Assembly (NCBI RefSeq): GCF_049671045.1
Contig: NZ_JBATUH010000127.1
Location: 18,352 to 82,351, forward strand
Direction: 5' to 3'
From: Parvibaculum sp049671045
Lineage (GTDB): Bacteria > Pseudomonadota > Alphaproteobacteria > Parvibaculales > Parvibaculaceae
Length of the DNA: 64,000 nucleotides
Position 1 is the stretch's first letter. Each line of letters begins with the position of its first letter. Positions 49,400 to 57,573 of this stretch are shown here, piece after piece. The notes under the pieces were generated by a model. The model worked only from the letters and a program-made list of their open reading frames with translations. It had not been told where the DNA came from and ran no database searches. The position numbers were made by a program, and so were the translations under genes.

Positions 49400-49425
49400 A
49401 AAAGGAGAGCCTTTCGGCTCTCCTT
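49399..49425 (-). terminator. Intrinsic terminator of the SDR gene
   Basis: Read on the minus strand: stem GGAGAGCC, GNRA-like GAAA loop, stem GGCTCTCC, then TTTTT. The 10-bp paired stem is 49402-49425. It ends the SDR transcript, and with a weaker T-run it may also stop the converging GNAT transcript. Confidence 0.88.
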
Positions 49426-49453
49426 CTCAATTCGTCTCTCTCGAAAGCGGCAA

Positions 49454-50359
49454 TTACTTGCCGCCGGTCGCCAGCTTGAAGAACTTGCCGGTCTGCTCGC
49501 CACCCATGAAGTGCGGCGCGGCATTCGAGAAGTCGGTGATCTTCGCCCAGTTCTCGGCCACCTTCTCGGCGGTGAGACCCTCGCGGCCGAGGAAGACGCC
49601 TTCCGATTCCTCGATGCGCGCAGCGGCGAAAACGCCCGCGCCCGCGCAGAGGATCATGCCTGTCGGCGCATCTTCCGACACGAGATACATGACGCCCGGC
49701 GTCACCGCTTCCGGCGTCAGCATCTGTTCGGCTTCCGGCGGCATGAGGTCCGAGGTCATGCGCGTATAGGCGACAGGCGCGAGCGCGTTGCAGCGGATAT
49801 TGTCCTTCTGGCCCTCGAGCTTCAGCGTGTTGATGAAGCCGACGACGCCGAGCTTCGCCGCGCCGTAATTGGTCTGGCCGAAATTGCCATAGAGGCCGGT
49901 CGAGGAGGTCGTGACCATGATGCGGCCATAGCCCTGATCCTTCATGATCTGCCAGACGGCCTTGGTCGGCTTCACCGTGCCCATGAGGTGCACATCGACG
50001 ACGAGCTGGAAGTCGGAAACCTCCATCTTCGCGAACGACTTGTCGCGCAGGATGCCGGCATTGTTGATCAGGATGTCGATGCGGCCGAAAGCGTCCATGG
50101 TCTGCTTGACCATGTTGGCGACGCCGGCATCGTCGGTCACGCTCGAGCCGTTGGCGATCGCTTCGCCGCCCAGAGCCTTGATTTCGTCGACGACCTTGTT
50201 CGCCGCGTCCGACGAGCCGCCCGAGCCGTCGCGCGCGCCGCCGAGATCGTTGACGACGACCTTCGCGCCGCGGCGGGCGAGTTCCAGCGCATGGCTCCGG
50301 CCGAGGCCGCCGCCCGCGCCGGTCACAATGGCGACCTTGCCGTCAAAACGAATGCTCAT
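49454..50359 (-). CDS. Short-chain dehydrogenase (MFE-2-like 3-hydroxyacyl-CoA dehydrogenase domain)
   Basis: A 301-residue NAD(P)-dependent SDR: cofactor loop VTGAGGGLGRSHALELARRGAKVVVNDLGG, NNAG motif (INNAGILRD), catalytic S in TTSSTGLYGN and YGAAK. The VNDLGGARDGSGGSS insert and the APVAYTRMT end are typical of the (3R)-hydroxyacyl-CoA dehydrogenase part of peroxisomal multifunctional enzyme type 2. The C-terminal 60 residues extend beyond the minimal SDR. A role in fatty acyl-CoA or sterol side-chain oxidation is probable given the surrounding acyl-CoA dehydrogenases. Confidence 0.88.
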   Translation of the reverse strand: MSIRFDGKVAIVTGAGGGLGRSHALELARRGAKVVVNDLGGARDGSGGSSDAANKVVDEIKALGGEAIANGSSVTDDAGVANMVKQTMDAFGRIDILINNAGILRDKSFAKMEVSDFQLVVDVHLMGTVKPTKAVWQIMKDQGYGRIMVTTSSTGLYGNFGQTNYGAAKLGVVGFINTLKLEGQKDNIRCNALAPVAYTRMTSDLMPPEAEQMLTPEAVTPGVMYLVSEDAPTGMILCAGAGVFAAARIEESEGVFLGREGLTAEKVAENWAKITDFSNAAPHFMGGEQTGKFFKLATGGK

Positions 50360-50585
50360 GGGTCTGATCTCCCGTCAGGTGTTGTGAAAGGGCTCGCCCC
50401 GGATGAGGGCGGCCGCGCGGCACCCGTCTGGACCGGGGCCGGGTTCGGGGGTGACTTTGTGCACAATGCCCGGTAAAGGGTCAAGGGAATGAGAGGCGGT
50501 CCGGCGGGGGGCGGGCCCCTCCGGCGTTCCACAGGCCCGGCCCCCCTTGGATGGGCCGCCTGCCGAATATTCCGCCGGAGTTCTC

Positions 50586-51845
50586 ATGTCCCTGGCCTCC
50601 CTGCAAAGCGCTCTCGGCATCGCCGTCATCGTCGCGATGGCATGGGCGCTGAGCGAGCGCCGCGCCGCCTTTTCGCTGCGGCAGGTCGCGGTCGGGATCG
50701 GCCTTCAGATCGGGATCGCGCTGCTCCTGCTGAAGCTGCCCGTGGCTCGCGCCGGACTTCTCGCGCTCAACGATGCGGTCGATGCGCTGACCGAGGCGAC
50801 GCGGGCCGGAACTGGCTTCGTCTTCGGGTATCTCGGCGGCGGCCCGGCGCCCTTCGAGATCACGAACCCGGCCAATGCCTTCGTGCTCGGATTTCAGGCC
50901 CTGCCGCTCGTCCTCGTCATGTCGGCGCTCTCGGCGCTGCTCTGGCACTGGCGCGTGCTGCCTGCCATCACGCGAGGCTTCGCCTTCCTGCTTCAGAAGA
51001 GCATGGGGATCGGCGGGGCGGTGGGGCTCGCCTCCGCCTCCACCATGTTCGTCGGCATGGTCGAGGCGCCGCTCCTGATCCGGCCCTATCTCGAGCGGCT
51101 GACGCGCGCCGAGCTCTTCATGATGATGTCGGTGGGGCTTGCCTCCGTTTCCGGCACGGTGCTGGTGCTTTACGCAAGCGTGCTCGATGCCGTCGTGCCC
51201 GGCGCGCTCGGGCAGATCCTCATCGCCTCGCTGATCTCGCTTCCCGCAGGCATCACGCTTGCCCGCCTCATGGTGCCCGAGGAAAAGGGCTTCACGGGCA
51301 CGGGCGTCGCCGGCGATCAGCCGCTCATCGACTATGAAAGCAGCATGGATGCGGTGACGCGCGGCACGGTGGACGGGCTCCATCTGCTCCTCAACATTCT
51401 CGCCATGCTCGTCGTCATGGTGGCGCTGGTCGCGCTGGTCAACATCATGCTCGCCGCGCTTCCCGACCTCTGGGGCGCGCCGCTCACGCTTCAGCGCATG
51501 ATGGGCTGGGCCTTCTCGCCGCTCGTCTGGCTCATGGGCGTACCCGCCGCCGAGATGCAGACGGCGGGGCAACTCATGGGAACGAAGACCATCCTCAACG
51601 AGTTCCTCGCCTATATCGAGCTTGCGCAACTGCCGCCGGGCACGCTGAGCCCGCGCTCCTCGCTCATCATGGTCTATGCGATGTGCGGCTTCGCCAATCT
51701 CGGCAGCGTGGGGATTCTCATCGGCGGGCTGACGGCGCTGGCGCCCGCCCGGCGCTCCGACATCGTGGCGCTCGGCACGCGCGCCATCGTCTCGGGCACG
51801 CTCGCGACCTCCATGACGGGCGCGGTGATCGGCCTCATCGCCTGA
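50586..51845 (+). CDS. NupC-type concentrative nucleoside transporter
   Basis: A 419-residue inner-membrane transporter with about ten membrane segments. Gate (GVGLASAST-like GGAVGLASASTMFVGMVEAPLLIRPYL) and nucleoside-binding signature (LMGTKTILNEFLAYIEL, the GxKxxxNEF motif of CNT proteins) are clear. It couples nucleoside uptake to a sodium or proton gradient. ATG 50586 follows GCCGGAG; a longer reading from 50547 has no comparable site. It diverges from the SDR gene across 226 bases. Confidence 0.9.
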   Translation: MSLASLQSALGIAVIVAMAWALSERRAAFSLRQVAVGIGLQIGIALLLLKLPVARAGLLALNDAVDALTEATRAGTGFVFGYLGGGPAPFEITNPANAFVLGFQALPLVLVMSALSALLWHWRVLPAITRGFAFLLQKSMGIGGAVGLASASTMFVGMVEAPLLIRPYLERLTRAELFMMMSVGLASVSGTVLVLYASVLDAVVPGALGQILIASLISLPAGITLARLMVPEEKGFTGTGVAGDQPLIDYESSMDAVTRGTVDGLHLLLNILAMLVVMVALVALVNIMLAALPDLWGAPLTLQRMMGWAFSPLVWLMGVPAAEMQTAGQLMGTKTILNEFLAYIELAQLPPGTLSPRSSLIMVYAMCGFANLGSVGILIGGLTALAPARRSDIVALGTRAIVSGTLATSMTGAVIGLIA

Positions 51846-52037
51846 GCGCATGAGGATTTGACGGCGGCGCCCATGGGGTACGGTCCGGGCGCCGCCGTCC
51901 GCGCCTCGCTCCCGCACCCGAATGAGACGAGGAGGAGGGCGCAGCCGGACATGGTTGGGGGGTCCGGCAGGCTGACCCTAAGTCTTCCCGCATGAACGCA
52001 GGCTGAAGGCGCGAAGACCGTTGAGTTCGGCGACGGC

Positions 52038-52068
52038 CCGATAGTAAGGTTGGTTTACTAACTATCGG
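52038..52068. promoter_or_regulatory. Large palindrome upstream of the MFS transporter, candidate operator
   Basis: Perfect 8-bp arms CCGATAGT (52038-52045) and ACTATCGG (52061-52068) flank a centre with additional symmetry (AGTAA / TTACT). It ends just before the ribosome site GGGAGGGGGA, so a bound regulator would block the promoter or the leader; a regulatory hairpin is the alternative. TetR-type sites often look like this, but no regulator gene adjoins. Confidence 0.6.
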
Positions 52069-52080
52069 GAGGGGGACGGA

Positions 52081-53487
52081 ATGGACAGCGCGGCGCGCCG
52101 CAGGCTCGGAACATGGGAGCTTTTCGCCTATGGGCAACTCGTCGTGCCCATGGCGGTTATCGGGCTGCCGCTTGCGATCTACATTCCGCCTTTCTATTCG
52201 GGAACGCTGGGGCTCAACCTCGCGGATATCGGCTTCATCCTCATGCTGGCTCGCCTCGGCGATGTCATCATCGACCCCTTTGTCGGCCGCTGGAGCGACC
52301 GCACGCACACGCGCTGGGGGCGGCGGCGGCCCTGGGTGGTGGGCGGCTCGCTGGTGATGATGGTCTCGGCCATCATGCTCTTCGTGCCGCAGGGCGGCGT
52401 GACGAACCTCTACCTCCTGTTCTGGATCTCGGCGATCTATCTCGGTTACACGCTGATCGAGATTCCCTATGGAGCCTGGGGCGCCGAGCTTTCCGACGAC
52501 TATCACGAGCGCAACCGCATCACCGGCAGCCGTCAGATCTTCCTGCTGATCGGGCTTCTCGTCGCCATCACCGTGCCCATCGTGGCGAGCAAGGCGGGCG
52601 ATGCGGGAGCATCGGCGAGCGCCGCGTCGCGTCCTGCCATGGCGGCGCTTGGCTGGCTCACAGCCGGCATGCTGCCGATCTGTCTTCTCGTGCTGTTGCG
52701 CTCCGTGCGCGAGCCCGCGGCGAGCCTCAGCACGCCGATCTCCTTCGTTGCGGGCATGCGGGTCGCCATGCGCAACGGGCCGCTGCGGATCGTCCTTGTC
52801 ACGGTCATCCTTGGCTCGCTCGCAGGCTCCATCAATGCCGGCGTCGCCGTGCTTTTCTTCGAGCATGTCGCACGGCTTGGCGCGAACAGTTCCATCCTGA
52901 TCTTCGCGCTCTTCGCGGCGGGCGTCGTCGGCTCGCCCTTCTGGGTCAATGTCGGCGGGCGCATCGGCAAGCACAAGGGAATAGGCGTGGCGGGCTTTGC
53001 GAGCCTCTTTGCCTTCGCCTTCGTGCCCGTCGTCATCTACTGGGTGGAGCCGACGCATCCGGAGGCGGTCTTTCCGGCGCTTCTCGTCATTACCATCATT
53101 CAGGGGCTGACGATCGGCGCGGCGCCCATTCTCGGCCAGTCGATCCTCGCCGATGTCGTCGATCTCGACACGCTGAAAAGCGGCGAGCAGCGCACCGCCT
53201 TCATGTTCGCCTTCCTCGCCATGGTGCGGAAGATTTTCGAGGCGGCGGGCGTCGGCATCGCGCTGCCCGTTCTCGCCTGGATCGGCTTTGATCCGCAATC
53301 GAGCAGCAATAGCGGCGTGGCGCTCTTCACGCTGACATCGCTCTATTGCCTCGTGCCGTTGTCGCTCTGGATCGTCTCGACGATCATCATCTGGAACTAT
53401 CCGATCACGCATGAGCGGCAGGTGCGGCTCAGGGCGGCGCTCGACCGGCGCACGGCGCGGCGCGCCGCCATGAAGCCCGCGGACTAG
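52081..53487 (+). CDS. MFS transporter, GPH (glycoside-pentoside-hexuronide:cation symporter) type
   Basis: A 468-residue transporter with 12 membrane segments. The GPH-family loop DPFVGRWSDRTHTRWGRRRPWVVGG after TM2 and the QSILADVVDLDTLKSGEQRTAFMF stretch late in the chain are characteristic. Sugar or other polar solutes are symported with Na+ or H+. Its stop overlaps that of the convergent luciferase-like gene by 4 bases. Sequence alone does not give the substrate. Confidence 0.88.
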   Translation: MDSAARRRLGTWELFAYGQLVVPMAVIGLPLAIYIPPFYSGTLGLNLADIGFILMLARLGDVIIDPFVGRWSDRTHTRWGRRRPWVVGGSLVMMVSAIMLFVPQGGVTNLYLLFWISAIYLGYTLIEIPYGAWGAELSDDYHERNRITGSRQIFLLIGLLVAITVPIVASKAGDAGASASAASRPAMAALGWLTAGMLPICLLVLLRSVREPAASLSTPISFVAGMRVAMRNGPLRIVLVTVILGSLAGSINAGVAVLFFEHVARLGANSSILIFALFAAGVVGSPFWVNVGGRIGKHKGIGVAGFASLFAFAFVPVVIYWVEPTHPEAVFPALLVITIIQGLTIGAAPILGQSILADVVDLDTLKSGEQRTAFMFAFLAMVRKIFEAAGVGIALPVLAWIGFDPQSSSNSGVALFTLTSLYCLVPLSLWIVSTIIIWNYPITHERQVRLRAALDRRTARRAAMKPAD

Positions 53488-54515
53488 GCGAGGCCGAAGG
53501 CTTCGGCGAGAAGCTCGTAGGAGCGCACGCGATCCTTGTGATCGTAGGTGATCGTCAGGATGACGAAATCGTCGACGCCATATTCCTCGCCCATGCGAAG
53601 GAGGCGGCCGCGCACCTGTTCGGGCGTGCCAGTGATGCCGCGCCGCTCGACGGCGCGGAGCATGACCTTCTCTTCCTCCGTATAGGGATAGGCGAGCGCG
53701 TCCTCGACGGACGGGAAGGCGCCCGCGCGATTTTGCAGGAGATGCAGCACCCAGAGATTGCGCGAGGCGGAAATCCTGCGCGCTTCTTCTTCCGTTTCGG
53801 CGACCGTCACCGAAACGCCGATCGCGCCGCGCGGCGACGAGAGATGGCGCGACGGCCTGAAGTGCCGCCGGTAAAGATCGAGCGGGGCCGTGCCCGCATC
53901 CTGATTGATGAAGTGGGCGAAGCAATAGGACATGCCGAATTGCGCGGCGTGAACGGCGCCGTCGCCGCCCGAGCCGAGCATCCAGAGTTCGGGCATTCCG
54001 GGTCCGCGCGGCGTCGCGTGGATGCCCGTATAGGGATGGCCGTCCGGAAAGCCGCCGGCCTCGCCCGAAAGCCCCGTCGAATCCTCGAGGAACTGGATGA
54101 GGAGTTCCACCTGCTGCGGAAAGACCTCGATGCCATAGGCCTGCGGCCCCGGCTGGAGCGCGCGCACCGTCCTCTGGTCGGCGCCCGGCGCGCGGCCGAC
54201 GCCGAGATCGATGCGGCCGGGATGGAGCGTTTCCAGCAGTCTGAAAAGTTCGGCCACCTTGAGCGAGCTGTAATGCGGCAGCATCACGCCCGCCGAGCCG
54301 ACGCGGATGCGGCTCGTCCGCGCGGCGACGGCCGCGATCATCAGTTCGGGCGCGGAGCCGGCAAAGGAGTTCGTGTTGTGGTGCTCGGCGAGCCAGTAGC
54401 GGCTATAGCCGAGCCGCTCGGCATGGGCAGCGAGATCGAGCGTATTGGCGACCGCCTCCGCCGTGCTTCCGCCCCGCCTGATCGGCGACTGGTCGAGAAT
54501 GCTCAGTGTCACCAT
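53484..54515 (-). CDS. LLM class flavin-dependent oxidoreductase (luciferase-like)
   Basis: A 343-residue luciferase-like TIM-barrel protein: LSILDQSPIRRGGSTAEAVANTL start, RYWLAEHHNTNSFAGSAPE (typical MsnO8/YhbW family), GVGRAPGADQRTVRAL and SGGDGAVHAAQFGMSYCFAHFI. It should use reduced flavin, with NAD(P)H or F420 unlikely given the family branch. Substrate unknown. 25 bases downstream of the thioesterase gene on the same strand, so the two are co-transcribed. Confidence 0.9.
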   Translation of the reverse strand: MVTLSILDQSPIRRGGSTAEAVANTLDLAAHAERLGYSRYWLAEHHNTNSFAGSAPELMIAAVAARTSRIRVGSAGVMLPHYSSLKVAELFRLLETLHPGRIDLGVGRAPGADQRTVRALQPGPQAYGIEVFPQQVELLIQFLEDSTGLSGEAGGFPDGHPYTGIHATPRGPGMPELWMLGSGGDGAVHAAQFGMSYCFAHFINQDAGTAPLDLYRRHFRPSRHLSSPRGAIGVSVTVAETEEEARRISASRNLWVLHLLQNRAGAFPSVEDALAYPYTEEEKVMLRAVERRGITGTPEQVRGRLLRMGEEYGVDDFVILTITYDHKDRVRSYELLAEAFGLA

Positions 54516-54540
54516 GCGCCGAAACTCCCTTGAGCCGCCC

Positions 54541-54975
54541 TCAGGGCCTGCGCTTCACGCGCTTCACGATGCCGCTGAAGTTGAGGAGGATGCGTTCGCC
54601 TTCCTCCTCGCGGGAATAGACCTGCCCGCGCAGAAAGACCATGCTTCCCGTATTCTGTACCACCTCGCCGCGCGCCTCGACGATGGTGCCCGCGCGGCCC
54701 GCCGCCGTAAACTCTGCATTGAAGGAAACCGTGACCGACGGCCCCTCGAGAACGTCGCTGCCGATCGCGAACAGCGAGAAATCCGCGAATGTCATCAGCG
54801 CGCCGCCATGAAGGAACCCGCCGCCATTGCAATGCGTCGGCGTCGCCTCGAAGGCGCAGATGACTTCGCCCGTTTCCGTTCTCTTGAAGAAGAACGGACC
54901 CGCGTGATCCTCGAACGGATCGGTGCCATCCCAGCTCTGATAGCCCGTAAGTCTTTCGCCCGGAATCTTACCCAT
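54541..54975 (-). CDS. PaaI-like hotdog thioesterase
   Basis: A 144-residue hotdog-fold protein (ATG 54975 behind AGGCGGA). The HGGALMTFADFSLFAIG helix and preceding THCNGGGFLHGG loop hold the active-site residues of acyl-CoA thioesterases, with the conserved Asp at ADFS. Tetrameric PaaI proteins hydrolyse aromatic or medium-chain acyl-CoAs. It probably trims or protects CoA pools; the substrate is not determinable here. Confidence 0.85.
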   Translation of the reverse strand: MGKIPGERLTGYQSWDGTDPFEDHAGPFFFKRTETGEVICAFEATPTHCNGGGFLHGGALMTFADFSLFAIGSDVLEGPSVTVSFNAEFTAAGRAGTIVEARGEVVQNTGSMVFLRGQVYSREEEGERILLNFSGIVKRVKRRP

Positions 54976-55125
54976 TACATCCGCCTGTCTCGTGAATTGA
55001 TTTGCCGGGCTTGTAGCAGGAATTGGCGGCATTCCGAAACTTTCGATCGGCCTCGAGGCGCGCCCGCCGCGTGGCGCTGCAGCAGTCTCGATGGTTAAGC
55101 GGTTCGCAACGAGTTTTGTTCATCA

Positions 55126-55140
55126 TGCAACATTGTTGCA
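55126..55140. promoter_or_regulatory. Perfect palindrome upstream of the PAS protein gene
   Basis: TGCAAC-ATT-GTTGCA is a 15-base perfect inverted repeat 20 bases before the ATG at 55160. Position suggests an operator overlapping the promoter or the 5' leader. The binding protein is not known. Confidence 0.45.
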
Positions 55141-55159
55141 TTGGGTCGAGCGTGAGAAT

Positions 55160-55702
55160 ATGGGCGGAAACCTTCAACTGATCGCGAGCGCTGGCGCGGA
55201 CAAGGGCGGGTTTCGCCGGCTCAGGGATCTGCGCGAACCGGTCCCGACCGCCATGCTCGACTACTGGACGAAGAAGCGCGGCGACCGGCTCATGCCGCGG
55301 CCGGACGAAATGGATCCGGTCGAATTTCCCGCCCTGCTGCCCAACATCATCGTTCTTCAGGTCGCCTATGATCCGATCGAAATCACCTATCGACTGATGG
55401 GCGAGGAGACCATTCAGGCGAATGGCGGCAATTTTCGCGGCCGGACGGTTCGCTCGCTGGATGAGGTCAGGCCCTTTTTCGGATCGATGCTCTTCGAGTT
55501 CTACAAATGGGTCGCACTTGCCCGCCGGCCGGTCGGCGCGGGCGGAAGCATGGAATTCGCCGGGCGCGGACTCATGAATTTCGAGGCCGTCTATCTGCCG
55601 CTCTCGACGGATGGCGAGCGGACCGACCGCATTTTCGGCGCCACCGCCTATGCGCCGATTTCCGCCCTGGAGCGGCTTCGCACGGAAATATCCACGATCT
55701 GA
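55160..55702 (+). CDS. PAS domain protein (PAS_5 family)
   Basis: A 180-residue protein of the PAS_5 group common in alphaproteobacteria: MLDYWTKKRGDRLMPRPDEMDPVEFPALLPNI at the start, then ITYRLMGEETIQANGGNFRGRTVRSL and a C-terminal ILVPLS-like VYLPLSTDGERTDRIFGATAY. No output domain is fused. ATG 55160 is preferred over ATG 55091, because the interval contains a palindrome and reads as promoter. Ligand and partner unknown. Confidence 0.78.
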   Translation: MGGNLQLIASAGADKGGFRRLRDLREPVPTAMLDYWTKKRGDRLMPRPDEMDPVEFPALLPNIIVLQVAYDPIEITYRLMGEETIQANGGNFRGRTVRSLDEVRPFFGSMLFEFYKWVALARRPVGAGGSMEFAGRGLMNFEAVYLPLSTDGERTDRIFGATAYAPISALERLRTEISTI

Positions 55703-55793
55703 GGCAACCGGCCGCTCCTGGGGCTTTGCCTCGCGGCCTCCCTCCGGCTAAATTCCGCTCCGTCCCGATATTTCACGAAAAGACGGAGCTGAC

Positions 55794-56945
55794 ATGGCCC
55801 TCGATGCCGAAACTCGCGAGCAGTTGATCTCTTCCGTGCGGCGTTTTGTCGATGAGCGGCTGCGGCCGATCGAGGACAAGGTTTCCGAAAACGACGCCGT
55901 GCCCGACGATGTCATCGAGGAGATGAAGGAAATCGGCCTTTTCGGCATTTCCGTTCCGGTCGAATATGGCGGCCTCGGCCTCAGCATGGAGGAGGAATGC
56001 CTCCTCATGTTCGAAATGGGTCGTACATCGCCTGCATTCCGCTCCGTGTTCGGCACCAATGTCGGCATCGGCAGCCAGGGCATCGTCATGCATGGCCGCG
56101 ACGACCAGAAGGCCCATTGGTTGCCGAAGATCGCCAGCGGCGAGGTCATCATCAGCTTCGCGTTGACGGAGCCCGAGGCGGGCTCCGACGCCGCGTCGCT
56201 TCGCACCACCGCGATCCGCGACGGCGACCACTACATCGTCAACGGCACCAAGCGCTACATCACCAATGCGAACAAGGCGCATGCCTTCACGCTCATGGCG
56301 CGCACCGATCCGAAGACGCCGGGCGCCAAGGGCGTTTCGGCCTTTGTCGTGCCGCGCGACATTCCGGGCATCACCATCGGCAAGCCCGAGAAGAAGATGG
56401 GCCAGCAGGGCGCGCATATCTGCGACGTGATCTTCGACAATGCGCGCATCCCGGCCGACTGCCTTCTCGGTGACAAGGAGGGCAGGGGCTTCGTCACCGC
56501 CATGCAGGTTCTGGAGCGCGGGCGGCTTCACATTTCCGCCGTCTGTGTCGGCGTTGCGGACAGGCTCGTCGAGGATTCGACCCGCTACGCGGCCGAGCGC
56601 AAGCAGTTCGGCGCGCCCATCGGCAATCTCCAGCTCGTTCAGGCGATGCTCGCGGATTCGAAGATGGAAGCCTATGCCGGCCGCTGCATGGTACTCGACG
56701 CCGCGCGCCGCCGCGACGCGGGCGAGGATGTGGCGACAGAAAGCTCCTGCGCCAAGCTCTTCTGCTCGGAAGCCGTGGGCCGCATCGCCGATCGCGCGGT
56801 GCAGATTCATGGCGGCGCGGGCTATGTCGCCGATTATGGAATCGAGCGCTTTTATCGCGATGTACGCATCTTCCGCATCTATGAGGGCACGAGCCAGGTG
56901 CAGCAGGTCATCATCGCCCGGAACATGCTGAAGGATGTCGGATAA
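55794..56945 (+). CDS. Acyl-CoA dehydrogenase, medium/short-chain type
   Basis: A 383-residue canonical acyl-CoA dehydrogenase. FAD segments ALTEPEAGSDAASLRT and YITNANKAHAFTLMART are seen, and the catalytic base is at the classical C-terminal position (IYEGTSQVQQVIIAR; glutamate of YEGT). The helix AAERKQFGAPIGNLQLVQAMLADSK is intact. Unlike the PimC/PimD-like genes in this window it should work as a homotetramer. Upstream of and overlapping by 11 bases a uracil-DNA glycosylase-like gene. Confidence 0.92.
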   Translation: MALDAETREQLISSVRRFVDERLRPIEDKVSENDAVPDDVIEEMKEIGLFGISVPVEYGGLGLSMEEECLLMFEMGRTSPAFRSVFGTNVGIGSQGIVMHGRDDQKAHWLPKIASGEVIISFALTEPEAGSDAASLRTTAIRDGDHYIVNGTKRYITNANKAHAFTLMARTDPKTPGAKGVSAFVVPRDIPGITIGKPEKKMGQQGAHICDVIFDNARIPADCLLGDKEGRGFVTAMQVLERGRLHISAVCVGVADRLVEDSTRYAAERKQFGAPIGNLQLVQAMLADSKMEAYAGRCMVLDAARRRDAGEDVATESSCAKLFCSEAVGRIADRAVQIHGGAGYVADYGIERFYRDVRIFRIYEGTSQVQQVIIARNMLKDVG

Positions 56946-57573
56946 GCGACCATCTCATTCGCGCGTTACGCCGCTCGAGCGGCTGGTTGCGGATATCCGC
57001 GCCTGCCGCATCTGCGTCGATGAGCCAAAGGGCAGGCCGCTGCCACACGAGCCGCGGCCCGTCCTGCAGGTCTCGTCCGCCGCACGGATCTGCCTTGCCG
57101 GACAGGCGCCGGGAACGCGGGTGCATGCGTCCGGCCGCCCCTTCACCGACCCGAGCGGCGACCGCCTGCGCGAATGGATGGGCGTCACGCCGGAAGAATT
57201 CTACGACCCCGAGAAGATCGCGATCCTGCCCATGGGCTTCTGCTTTCCGGGGCAGGACGCGAAGGGCGGCGATCTTCCGCCGAGGCGGGAATGCGCGGCC
57301 CGCTGGCGCCAGCCGCTTTTTGCCGAACTGCCGCGGATCGAGCTGACGATCCTTGTCGGCCAATATGCGCAAGGCTGGCATCTGGGGCCCGCGCGCAAGG
57401 CGAGCCTCACCGAAACGGTCGCCTCATGGCGCGAATATGCGCCGCGTGCCATACCGCTGCCACATCCTTCATGGCGTAATAACGCATGGATCAAAAAGAA
57501 CCCGTGGTTCGAGGATGAAGTGCTGCCTTATCTGCGCCGCGAGGTTCGCCGCTTGATGGGACCTGGAAAATGA
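56935..57573 (+). CDS. Uracil-DNA glycosylase family protein (Fe-S, family 4/5-like)
   Basis: A 212-residue UDG-fold protein. Motif A is LAGQAPGTRVHASGRPFTDPSGDRLREWMGV, and motif B is LPHPSWRNNAWIKKN (HPS). Cysteines C24/C27 (CRIC) and C103/C120 (spaced x16) match the C-x2-C...C-x14-17-C ligands of [4Fe-4S] UDGs. The reaction would be removal of uracil from DNA, although this subgroup is poorly characterised. It starts at ATG 56935 inside the dehydrogenase gene and is coupled by ATGA overlap to the hydrolase following. Confidence 0.85.
   Translation: MSDKRPSHSRVTPLERLVADIRACRICVDEPKGRPLPHEPRPVLQVSSAARICLAGQAPGTRVHASGRPFTDPSGDRLREWMGVTPEEFYDPEKIAILPMGFCFPGQDAKGGDLPPRRECAARWRQPLFAELPRIELTILVGQYAQGWHLGPARKASLTETVASWREYAPRAIPLPHPSWRNNAWIKKNPWFEDEVLPYLRREVRRLMGPGK

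Noticed and set aside
51835..53925. A 696-codon open frame on the - strand.
   Set aside because: It is antisense to the MFS transporter and partly to the luciferase-like gene in another frame. Its composition is arginine- and aspartate-rich low-complexity and no domain is seen.
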